This document shows, piece after piece, positions 57,508 to 64,000 of a stretch of DNA of 64,000 nt. The DNA is from Fodinibius sp036381435 (GTDB taxonomy: Bacteria > Bacteroidota > Rhodothermia > Balneolales > Balneolaceae): NCBI GenBank assembly GCA_036381435.1, contig DASVCW010000021.1, positions 1 through 64,000 of the forward strand, given 5' to 3'. The notes under the pieces were generated by a model that worked only from the letters and a program-made list of their open reading frames with translations, did not search any database and was not told where the DNA came from. A program made the translations under genes and the position numbers. The number at the start of each line of letters is the position of its first letter. Within the stretch, counting starts at the first letter, position 1.

Positions 57508-58380
57508 ATGAAATATCACGACATTACAAAAAGTTCAGGTTCCCTTCGTTCAACCGAAGAATTACCGATTTATTATGATTTTTATGTTCCCCTTTCCGAG
57601 GATGAGCAGCAATTTCCCGTTATCATTTTTTTGCATGGCTTTAAAGGTTTCAAAGACTGGGGAGCCTTTCCTGTGGCCTGTGCGGAACTAAGTGCGGCCG
57701 GCTTTGCGGTACTGGCAATGAACTTTTCACTCAACGGCGTGGGTGAGAATATGATGGAATTTGATCAACTGGATTTGTTTGCCCGTGAAACGTTAAGTCA
57801 GGATCTGGATGATATAGGATCAGTAGTCACCGCTTTAAAGGATGGCGCTATTTCACCCGAGAAAGCATCAGTCCTGACGGATAAAATTGGAATTCTGGGC
57901 CATTCCCGAGGCGGACATACTGCTGTGGCGGCAGCGGCGGAATTCCAAGAAATCCAATGCTTGGTTACGTGGTCGGCTGTGTCAAATTATAATGCCCGGT
58001 GGAGTGATGAAATGATCAGCGATTGGAATGAGAAGGGCGTTACCGAAATTAAAAACGGTCGGACAGGACAAATGATGCCTGTCAAAGAGGTGGTTTATAA
58101 AGATGCCCTTGAAAATGCTGGTCGCTTGATGGCGGTAAAGCGGGTTCAGGAATTGGACTTGCCGGCAATGTTTATTCATTCGAAGGGTGATGAAGCCGTG
58201 CCTTATCAAGATGCCGAAAGCCTGTATCAAAATTGTGCATCGGATGATAAAGAACTCATTCTCATTCCTGACTCGGGACATACCTTTGATGTTTCACACC
58301 CTTTCGAAGGCAAATTTCCTCCGCCCTTTAAAGAGGTTGTGGGGCACACCCAAAAGTGGTTCAGCCGGCATCTGCAATAA
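57508..58380 (+). CDS. alpha/beta hydrolase
   Basis: A 290-residue alpha/beta-fold hydrolase without a signal peptide, closest in plan to dienelactone hydrolase/xaa-Pro-peptidase-like family members. The oxyanion strand FLHGFKGFKDWGAFP, the nucleophile elbow ILGHSRGGHTAVAA (Ser at about residue 133), an acidic residue in AMFIHSKGDEAVP and the catalytic His in LIPDSGHTFDVSHP are visible. The substrate is not known. Confidence 0.85.
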   Translation: MKYHDITKSSGSLRSTEELPIYYDFYVPLSEDEQQFPVIIFLHGFKGFKDWGAFPVACAELSAAGFAVLAMNFSLNGVGENMMEFDQLDLFARETLSQDLDDIGSVVTALKDGAISPEKASVLTDKIGILGHSRGGHTAVAAAAEFQEIQCLVTWSAVSNYNARWSDEMISDWNEKGVTEIKNGRTGQMMPVKEVVYKDALENAGRLMAVKRVQELDLPAMFIHSKGDEAVPYQDAESLYQNCASDDKELILIPDSGHTFDVSHPFEGKFPPPFKEVVGHTQKWFSRHLQ

Positions 58381-58547
58381 CCGAAGCTTTTGTTAGTTAC
58401 TTAGCCGGGTTAGCTAAATCAAAAGTGATTTTCAACAAGTAAAACTTACCGGTGTTTGACCACTGTGAAACTCAAAGTCTCCCTGGAGAAGGGGGATTTA
58501 GGAGGGATTGCCTGGCACTAATTCACCTACTAATTTTATTTTTAACA

Positions 58548-59714
58548 ATGTTCATAAATACACTTCGACATTTTTTACTTACCACGCTGCTTCTGGCATT
58601 TACTTTAAGCGCCCCGGCTCAGGTACCCGAACTTATAGACAATCCTGAGTTTCGTACCGATGCCAAAGCCGCGGTTGATTCGATCTATAATTTTAATTTT
58701 GACGGGGCTGATGAAAGGTTGTCAACCTGGAAGGGAAAGTATCCTGATCATCCCTTGTGGACGCTCATCGACGGCATGAAGTTCTGGTGGAAAGTACTTT
58801 CGGACCTGCAAGATACTTCGCATGATGAGCAGTTTTATCATATCATGAAGAAAGCCAGCTACCAAGCCGGGAAATTGCTCTACGATCACCCATCGCATGT
58901 GGATGGGCTCATCATAAAAGCCATAAGCAACGGTTATATGGCGCGGCAGTATGCCAACCGCAGTGAATGGCTGACAAGCTTGAATTATGCGCGAAAAGCG
59001 ATGAATGCGTATGAGTACCTGTTGGAAGTTAACCCCGGTCTGCCGGACCTTAAACTGGCAGAGGGGTTGAAGCTTTACTATTCGGCTTACCTGCCCGAGG
59101 CCTATCCAATTGTGCAAACAGTGTCGTGGTTTTTGCCGGACGGGAATAAGCAAAAAGGGCTGGAATTAATACGAATAGCTTCTGAAAACGCCATTTTTGC
59201 ACAAGCCGAAGCTACCTATTTTTTGGGAAACATCAATTATAATTACGAGGAAAATTACGCCAGAGCTATTCACAGTTTTGAAAAACTTCATTCGCAATAT
59301 CCCAATAACAATTATTACGCTCGTATTCTTGTAAAAGCCTACTACAAGCAGAATCGTTATGACGAAGCTCTTGATTTTATTGATCGTACGCTGGCGCGAT
59401 GGCAGCGGGACAGTCTTCCTTATTTGAAAGTGATGCAAGAGGAATTACTTAGCTGGAAAGGGCGCATTTTGGATAGAATAGGACTGGATGCCGAAGCGCT
59501 GGAAAGTTTTAAAAAAGCTTTTAGGGCAGGTGAAGAATTACCGGCTACTCAGAGTCGTTCGTTTCACGCTTACTCGGGCTATTATGCTGGGAAAATTTTG
59601 TACGAACAGGAAAAGTTGGATAAAGCGGCAACCTATCTCAAAAAAGTAGCCGGGGCAGATGTGGAATCGTCCTACCCGGAACGGGCAGAAGAGTTGCTTT
59701 CAAAAATAAGGTAA
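58548..59714 (+). CDS. secreted TPR protein of unknown function
   Basis: A 388-residue exported protein: the ATG at 58548 gives a clean signal peptide (RHFLLTTLLLAFTLSAPAQ). The mature protein is mostly helices; TPR pairs are best seen at about residues 215-345 (AEATYFLGNINYNYEENYAR, ILVKAYYKQNRYDEALDFID, ALESFKKAFRAGEELPATQS). An upstream extension from 58452 passes through a GGAGGG repeat and is not believed. The protein may be a scaffold in the periplasm. Confidence 0.78.
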   Translation: MFINTLRHFLLTTLLLAFTLSAPAQVPELIDNPEFRTDAKAAVDSIYNFNFDGADERLSTWKGKYPDHPLWTLIDGMKFWWKVLSDLQDTSHDEQFYHIMKKASYQAGKLLYDHPSHVDGLIIKAISNGYMARQYANRSEWLTSLNYARKAMNAYEYLLEVNPGLPDLKLAEGLKLYYSAYLPEAYPIVQTVSWFLPDGNKQKGLELIRIASENAIFAQAEATYFLGNINYNYEENYARAIHSFEKLHSQYPNNNYYARILVKAYYKQNRYDEALDFIDRTLARWQRDSLPYLKVMQEELLSWKGRILDRIGLDAEALESFKKAFRAGEELPATQSRSFHAYSGYYAGKILYEQEKLDKAATYLKKVAGADVESSYPERAEELLSKIR

Positions 59715-59724
59715 ATTTCATTTT

Positions 59725-59758
59725 AAGGTGCCGGGCATTTTTTGAAGTGCCTGGCCCT
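59725..59758. repeat. palindrome AAGGTGCCGGGCATTT/GAAGTGCCTGGCCCT
   Basis: A hairpin between the convergent TPR and DUF4412 genes, related to 52029-52056. It may serve both as terminator. Confidence 0.65.
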
Positions 59759-59768
59759 AAAGAAAAGG

Positions 59769-60441
59769 CTAGTTTTGGTATTCGTCCATCATTCCCTGCA
59801 TGATGTGGCTCATATTCCTGTAGCCTTCGGGGATCTCAAAAAGGGAGGCAGGCAGCGTTTTCTCTTCAATCCTGATGGCTCTTAGTTTAAGTTTCTTTTC
59901 ACCGTTTTCAGTAATCTCATAAACTTCGAGAGGCATGAATCCGTCTTTTGATATTTCTTTAGCCCAAGCCGGGGAATTTTCTCTAAAAGAAGAACTTTTC
60001 GGCATCATAAAAGCTCCCAGCTCTTTGTTGATACAGACTTCATAGCTTCCATCAGCCGATTTCATTAACCACACTTCACAGCTTCTACCGGCTATCGTTT
60101 TTGCTTTGCCCGTGTTTGTTACATCCATCTCAACTTTCTTTTGTGATTGATCAGCGGCATTTTCTTTAAAATCCATAACCATATAGCCTTTCATTTTATC
60201 AATAATAATTACTGCTTTAGATTCTTCAGGCATAAACAGCATAGCAGCTTTATCCGCCCGGTCCGCCAAAACCCATTCGTACTTTTGAACCTTTCACCAT
60301 ATAAGGCAATTCTTCTACTCCCTGTTGTACCATTTCAGGTATTTCATAATAAATGACACCTTCAAACTCTTGTCCTTTTGATAGTGATGTAATGGCAAAA
60401 AATACAATAAACAGCAGAAGTGAAACTTTTTTATAAGGCAT
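59769..60441 (-). pseudogene. DUF4412 secreted protein gene broken by one frameshift
   Basis: Two frames together encode one DUF4412-type secreted protein: the first begins at ATG 60441 after AGAGAGAT (KKVSLLLFIVFFAITSLSKG signal, then YYEIPEMVQQGVEELPYMVK) and stops at a TAA near 60252; the second continues directly with DKAAMLFMPEESKAVIIIDK through to EIPEGYRNMSHIMQGMM. Adding one base in GGCGGA-TAAAG (about 60255) would join them. The function of DUF4412 is not known. It is either a recent loss of function, programmed frameshifting (no slippery site is seen) or an assembly error. Confidence 0.8.
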
Positions 60442-60565
60442 GATCTCTCTTTTTAAAAACAATAGTTAATTTAATAGTAAATAATTTTTTCTATAAAACC
60501 AATTTAATCAATAACTTGTATTGTGCTTAATAGTTTAAGATAAAATCTAATTCAATCAAAAGAGT

Positions 60566-61057
60566 ATGCTAATAGGACTGATTTCTGATACTCACGACCA
60601 CTCGCCTCACATAAAGCAGGCTGTACAGATTTTTAAACAGCATAAAGTCGACTTAGTACTGCATGCCGGAGATTATTGCAGTCCTTTTACCATCGCTTTT
60701 TTTGAAGATTTTTCATTGAAAGGGGTAGTAGGCAAAAATGACGGTGACCACCCCCAGCTTAAAGAAAAGTTTGAGGCTATCGGGGGGACGTTAGGAATGC
60801 ACTTTTTAGATTTAGAAGCCAACGATCGTAAAATCGCTTTATACAGTGGAATTGAACCACCCATCACCGCTGCTCTCGAACACTGTGGTCATTACGATAT
60901 CGTCGTTTCTGGACACACTCACGAAAAGAAGAAAGAGACCATTGATGAAACGCTTGCCATCAATCCGGGAACGGCCCACGGGTTCGGGAATGAAGCTACT
61001 TTTGCCCTCTTGAATACCGATTCAATGCGCGTAGAGTTTATGTCGCTTTATCAGTGA
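60566..61057 (+). CDS. YfcE-type metallophosphoesterase
   Basis: A 163-residue calcineurin-like phosphoesterase, similar to YfcE/MJ0936 that hydrolyse bis-p-nitrophenyl phosphate and other diesters. Metal-binding motifs are complete: GLISDTHDHSPHI (D-x-H), LVLHAGDYCSPF (GD), VVGKNDGD (GNxD variant), VSGHTHEKKKET (GHTH). The natural substrate is unknown. It is divergent from the DUF4412 gene. Confidence 0.92.
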   Translation: MLIGLISDTHDHSPHIKQAVQIFKQHKVDLVLHAGDYCSPFTIAFFEDFSLKGVVGKNDGDHPQLKEKFEAIGGTLGMHFLDLEANDRKIALYSGIEPPITAALEHCGHYDIVVSGHTHEKKKETIDETLAINPGTAHGFGNEATFALLNTDSMRVEFMSLYQ

Positions 61058-61157
61058 TTTAATTCTTATTTACTTTAACCCTGACAGGGTTGGAGCTTAT
61101 TCAAGCTTTGAAGGGGCAAGGATATGGTACCATTACCGACACTTAAACTTCCTTCAT

Positions 61158-62156
61158 CTACAGATTATTGCAAACAGCCTTGGTGAAGGTTGTCGTTGAT
61201 CCGCTGCCGCCAATATCAGCGGTACAAACAGATTTATCTTCGAGCGTTTTGTAAATTGCCTTTCTGATTTTATCAGCCAGATCTGTTTCATTCAAGTGCT
61301 CCAGCATCATTAACGAAGAGAGTAAAAAGGCAATGGGATTAGCTTTATTTTTGCCTGCGATATCCGGTGCTGATCCGTGAACGGCTTCGAACATAGCGGC
61401 ATCATCACCGATATTTGCGGCGCCGGTGAGCCCCAGCCCGCCTACCAGCCCCGATGCCAAATCTGAAAGAATATCGCCAAAGAGGTTGGTGGTTACAATA
61501 ACATCAAACTGTTCGGGACGAATAACCATTTGCATGGCCATATTGTCGATGATCAAATCTTCATACTCAATTTCTGGATAATCTTTGGCAATCTGGTTAC
61601 CCACTTCTAAAAACAGCCCGCCGGTATACTTTAGAATATTTGCTTTATGGGAAAGTGTTAACTTTTTGCGATTGTTATTTTTGGCATACTCAAAAGCGGC
61701 GCGAACGATTTTTTCACTGGCGTCGCGTGTAACAACGGCAATACTTTCGGCATGGTTGTTTTCTTCTACCCATTGTTCTTTGCCGATGTACAGGCCTTCT
61801 GTGTTTTCACGGAACATCACCAGATCGACATTATCGAACCGGGTTTCAATGTGAGGAAGGGTTTTGGCAGGACGAATGTTGCTATAAAGTTGAAACTTCT
61901 TACGCATAGCCACATTCACAGAACGAAATCCTGCTCCTACGGGTGTGGTTAAGGGTCCCTTCAGTGCCAGCCGGTATTTGTCAATCGCTTCAAGCGTTTC
62001 ATCAGGTAAGGGATTTCCTAATTCTTCGTGTGCTTTCAATCCGGCAGTGCAACGAACCCAGTTGATAGGTGCCCCGGCTTTTTCAAGAATAGTTGTTACA
62101 GCTTCAGTAATTTCAGGGCCGATGCCGTCACCGGGAATTAGTACAATATCGTGCAT
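61158..62156 (-). CDS. NAD-type isocitrate/isopropylmalate dehydrogenase family protein
   Basis: A 332-residue beta-decarboxylating dehydrogenase. The IDH-type substrate loop LKGPLTTPVGAGFRSVNVAM, with conserved Ser/Asn/Arg positions, fits NAD-dependent isocitrate dehydrogenase rather than IPMDH; VMFRENTEGLYIGKEQWVE, LTLSHKANILKYTGGLF, DNMAMQMVIRPEQFDVIVTT and metal-binding NLFGDILSDLASGLVGGLGL are in place. It oxidises isocitrate to 2-oxoglutarate in the TCA cycle if this reading is right; a homoisocitrate or tartrate role is less likely. It stands alone between the phosphoesterase and ftsH. Confidence 0.88.
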   Translation of the reverse strand: MHDIVLIPGDGIGPEITEAVTTILEKAGAPINWVRCTAGLKAHEELGNPLPDETLEAIDKYRLALKGPLTTPVGAGFRSVNVAMRKKFQLYSNIRPAKTLPHIETRFDNVDLVMFRENTEGLYIGKEQWVEENNHAESIAVVTRDASEKIVRAAFEYAKNNNRKKLTLSHKANILKYTGGLFLEVGNQIAKDYPEIEYEDLIIDNMAMQMVIRPEQFDVIVTTNLFGDILSDLASGLVGGLGLTGAANIGDDAAMFEAVHGSAPDIAGKNKANPIAFLLSSLMMLEHLNETDLADKIRKAIYKTLEDKSVCTADIGGSGSTTTFTKAVCNNL

Positions 62157-62311
62157 TTGTAAAAAATAAATTTAAGAAATAAGAATTATTATAAGTCGCC
62201 AAAGATACAAAGAACAGGACTTCTTATCAGAAACAACTCGTTTTAAGAAATAGCTCGCATTTTCACCAAGATTGAGATAACCTCTTATCTAAGGCTTAAG
62301 CCGTTGGTTAA

Positions 62312-64000
62312 TTATTTTTCGATGGTTGACGGATCACTCTCTTCCGGACTTTTATCATCCACAGGTTCTTCACCATTCAGCCATTGCATTACAACTCGTC
62401 CCGACACTTCTTCTTTTTCAAGAAGCCGGTCGGCAAGTTTATCTAATACATCACGATGTTCTTTGATGGTTGATAGTGCCCGTTGAAATGCCTCACTAAG
62501 AATGCGTTGTACTTCTTCATCAATTTGCTGTGCCGTGCTTTCACTATACTCCCGTTGGTTACCCATCTGCTCGCCCAGAAATACTTGCTCGGTTTGGCTG
62601 CCAAAAGCAATATTGTTGAATTTATCGCTCATGCCCCAATCGAGAACCATTTTACGTGCAAGTTTAGTAATCTGCTTCAAATCGTTTTCGGCACCGCTGG
62701 TAGCGGTATCAAAAATAAGATTTTCTGCAGCGCGCCCACCCATCATTACAGCCATGCGATCGAGCATATGTTTCTTTTCATACAGAAACTTTTCCCGCTC
62801 GGGCAACTGCATGGTAACCCCCATGGCCTTGCCGCGCGGAATGACAGTAATTTTGTGAAGGGGATCAGTATCCGGCAAAACAGCAGCGACAATAGCATGG
62901 CCTGCTTCGTGGTATGCCAGCAACCTTTTTTCTTCATTCGAAAGACGAATGCCCTCGCGCTTGAGGCCCATCATCACTTTGTCGCGCGCCTGATCGATAT
63001 CTCTCTGTTCAATGGCTTTCCGTTTGAAACGGGAAGCAATTAAGGCTGCCTCATTCAACAGGTTTTGAAGATCCGCTCCGCTGAACCCCGGAGTTGATCG
63101 TGCTATCTCTTCCAGATTTACATCATCCGCAAGCTTTTTATTTTTGGCGTGAATCTTTAAAATTTCTTTTCGATGCTCCTGCGGTGGCAAGTGCACTGTG
63201 ATTTGGCGATCAAATCGGCCGGGACGAAGCAGCGCTTTATCCAAAATATCGGGACGGTTTGTTGCCGCCATCACCACAATACCTTCATTAGCTTCAAATC
63301 CGTCAAGTTCTGAAAGAAGCTGGTTAAGGGTCTGCTCGCGTTCATCGTGACCGCCTCCAAGTCCGGCACCGCGTTTACGGCCTATGGAATCAATTTCATC
63401 AATAAAAATGATGCAAGGTTCTTTTTCCTTGGCTTTATTAAACATATCGCGGACGCGTTTGGCACCTACACCCACAAACATTTCCATAAAATCGGAACCC
63501 GTTATGGTGAAATAAGGCACATTCGCTTCACCCGCAACCGCCCGCGCTAAAAGTGTTTTACCGGTACCCGGCGGGCCTACCAGCAACAGTCCTTTAGGTA
63601 CTTCACCCCCCAGCGAATCAAACTGGTCGGGATGCTTGAGAAAACTGACGATTTCTTTGAGTTCGGTTTTGGCGCCTTCAAGCCCTGCTACATCATCAAA
63701 AGTAGTATTTACTTTTTCGGAATCCTGGAGCTTGGCTTTACTTTGGCCAATTTGGAACATGCTCTGCCCCTGCGTTCTCATTTGTCGGAAAAACTGAAGG
63801 CCGATAATCACCAGAAAGGCCAGTGGAAGTCCCCAAATTAAGATGGTCCACCAGTTAAAATTGCTCGGGGGCAGCGTTTGAACCTGAACATCGCTTTCTT
63901 CCAGCATGTCCAGAAGTTCATCATCACCAAAAGACGGCAGATAAGTCACAAAATGACTGTAAGCGGTGGTATCATTTTCTGATGCTCTTAAAACTGTTTC
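62312..64000 (-). CDS. ftsH: ATP-dependent zinc metalloprotease FtsH, 5' partial
   Basis: Membrane-bound AAA+ protease that degrades unneeded membrane and regulatory proteins. The reading frame is open beyond base 64000, so the first membrane segment and most of the periplasmic part are outside the window. What is present: second membrane span (WWTILIWGLPLAFLVIIGLQ), Walker A LLVGPPGTGKTLLARA, Walker B IIFIDEID, SRH arginine-containing motif AATNRPDILDKALLRPGRFD, and zinc site HEAGHAIVAAVLP with the downstream Asp region (VLDWGMSD). The Lys/Glu-rich tail ends in EESDPSTIEK. Any GTG near 63949 is not the true start. Confidence 0.97.
   Translation of the reverse strand, partial: ETVLRASENDTTAYSHFVTYLPSFGDDELLDMLEESDVQVQTLPPSNFNWWTILIWGLPLAFLVIIGLQFFRQMRTQGQSMFQIGQSKAKLQDSEKVNTTFDDVAGLEGAKTELKEIVSFLKHPDQFDSLGGEVPKGLLLVGPPGTGKTLLARAVAGEANVPYFTITGSDFMEMFVGVGAKRVRDMFNKAKEKEPCIIFIDEIDSIGRKRGAGLGGGHDEREQTLNQLLSELDGFEANEGIVVMAATNRPDILDKALLRPGRFDRQITVHLPPQEHRKEILKIHAKNKKLADDVNLEEIARSTPGFSGADLQNLLNEAALIASRFKRKAIEQRDIDQARDKVMMGLKREGIRLSNEEKRLLAYHEAGHAIVAAVLPDTDPLHKITVIPRGKAMGVTMQLPEREKFLYEKKHMLDRMAVMMGGRAAENLIFDTATSGAENDLKQITKLARKMVLDWGMSDKFNNIAFGSQTEQVFLGEQMGNQREYSESTAQQIDEEVQRILSEAFQRALSTIKEHRDVLDKLADRLLEKEEVSGRVVMQWLNGEEPVDDKSPEESDPSTIEK

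Noticed and set aside
62483..63043. 186-codon plus-strand frame opposite ftsH.
   Set aside because: The conserved FtsH sequence is on the minus strand; this one is a shadow.

Overview
The window looks like a chromosomal segment of a Gram-negative bacterium of the Bacteroidota/Balneolota/Rhodothermota side of the tree; Balneolota is my best guess. The reasons are moderate GC content, a Bacteroidota-style curli locus, two DUF5117-type metalloproteases, an S16 with a long acidic tail, a CM-TyrA fusion, and many dispersed palindromic repeats in the gaps. This is inference from gene content, not from a marker-gene tree. I saw no tRNA, rRNA, prophage, plasmid or CRISPR genes.

Layout. 1-4.1 kb: 3' part of dxs, an ECF sigma/anti-sigma pair and an unknown secreted protein. 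4.2-11.1 kb: aat, a divergent AraC regulator/DUF4242 pair, a large secreted metalloprotease, fabI and a DUF72 protein. 11.3-15.6 kb: ffh followed by the ribosomal cluster rpsP-rimM-trmD-rplS with a clear terminator. 15.8-28.4 kb: an M2 peptidase lipoprotein, a DUF2235 hydrolase, two small genes, an orphan PAS/HWE-like histidine kinase, a second DUF5117-type protease, a methyltransferase and uvrB. 29.0-30.2 kb: a chorismate mutase-prephenate dehydrogenase fusion. 30.5-37.1 kb: a curli-type amyloid operon (LysM-CsgE, CsgF, CsgG with an extra C-terminal barrel-like domain, a giant acidic curlin with about 32 repeats, a CsgB-like protein and a small lipoprotein). 37.4-48.9 kb: membrane zincins, DoxX, proline dehydrogenase, a DUF4097 beta-solenoid-like protein, an asparaginase-type Ntn hydrolase, a broken reductase gene, an acidic unknown, PNP, DivIVA, two small membrane proteins and YggS. 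49.1-53.8 kb: Nif3, a coiled-coil protein that has lost its zinc-ribbon cysteines, RNase P RNA (rnpB), OsmC and a DksA-finger/SpoIIE phosphatase fusion. 54-64 kb: an MFS transporter, MtfA, SmpB, lipoproteins, an alpha/beta hydrolase, a TPR protein, a frameshifted DUF4412 gene, a YfcE-like phosphoesterase, an NAD-type isocitrate dehydrogenase and the C-terminal bulk of ftsH.

Most striking observation: rnpB carries two copies of one palindromic element. Its P3 helix is a perfect 19-bp hairpin, and a second hairpin with the same stem (18 of 19 positions) sits between the 3' strand of P2 and the conserved ACAGAA segment, roughly where optional helix P19 occurs in other bacteria. The loop of that second hairpin contains an intact 85-residue GIY-YIG (URI-type) endonuclease gene. 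The catalytic RNA therefore appears to host a self-structured mobile element plus a shortened derivative.

Second highlight: the curli operon. All secretion components (E, F, G) are present, but the amyloid subunit is about six times the repeat count of E. coli CsgA, with a hyperacidic central block, a structured leader in front and a strong terminator behind it.

Three apparent single-base deletions break two genes (a RibD-C/DHFR-like gene and a DUF4412 gene). They could be real decay or assembly errors. Intergenic gaps are largely filled by several families of paired inverted repeats.
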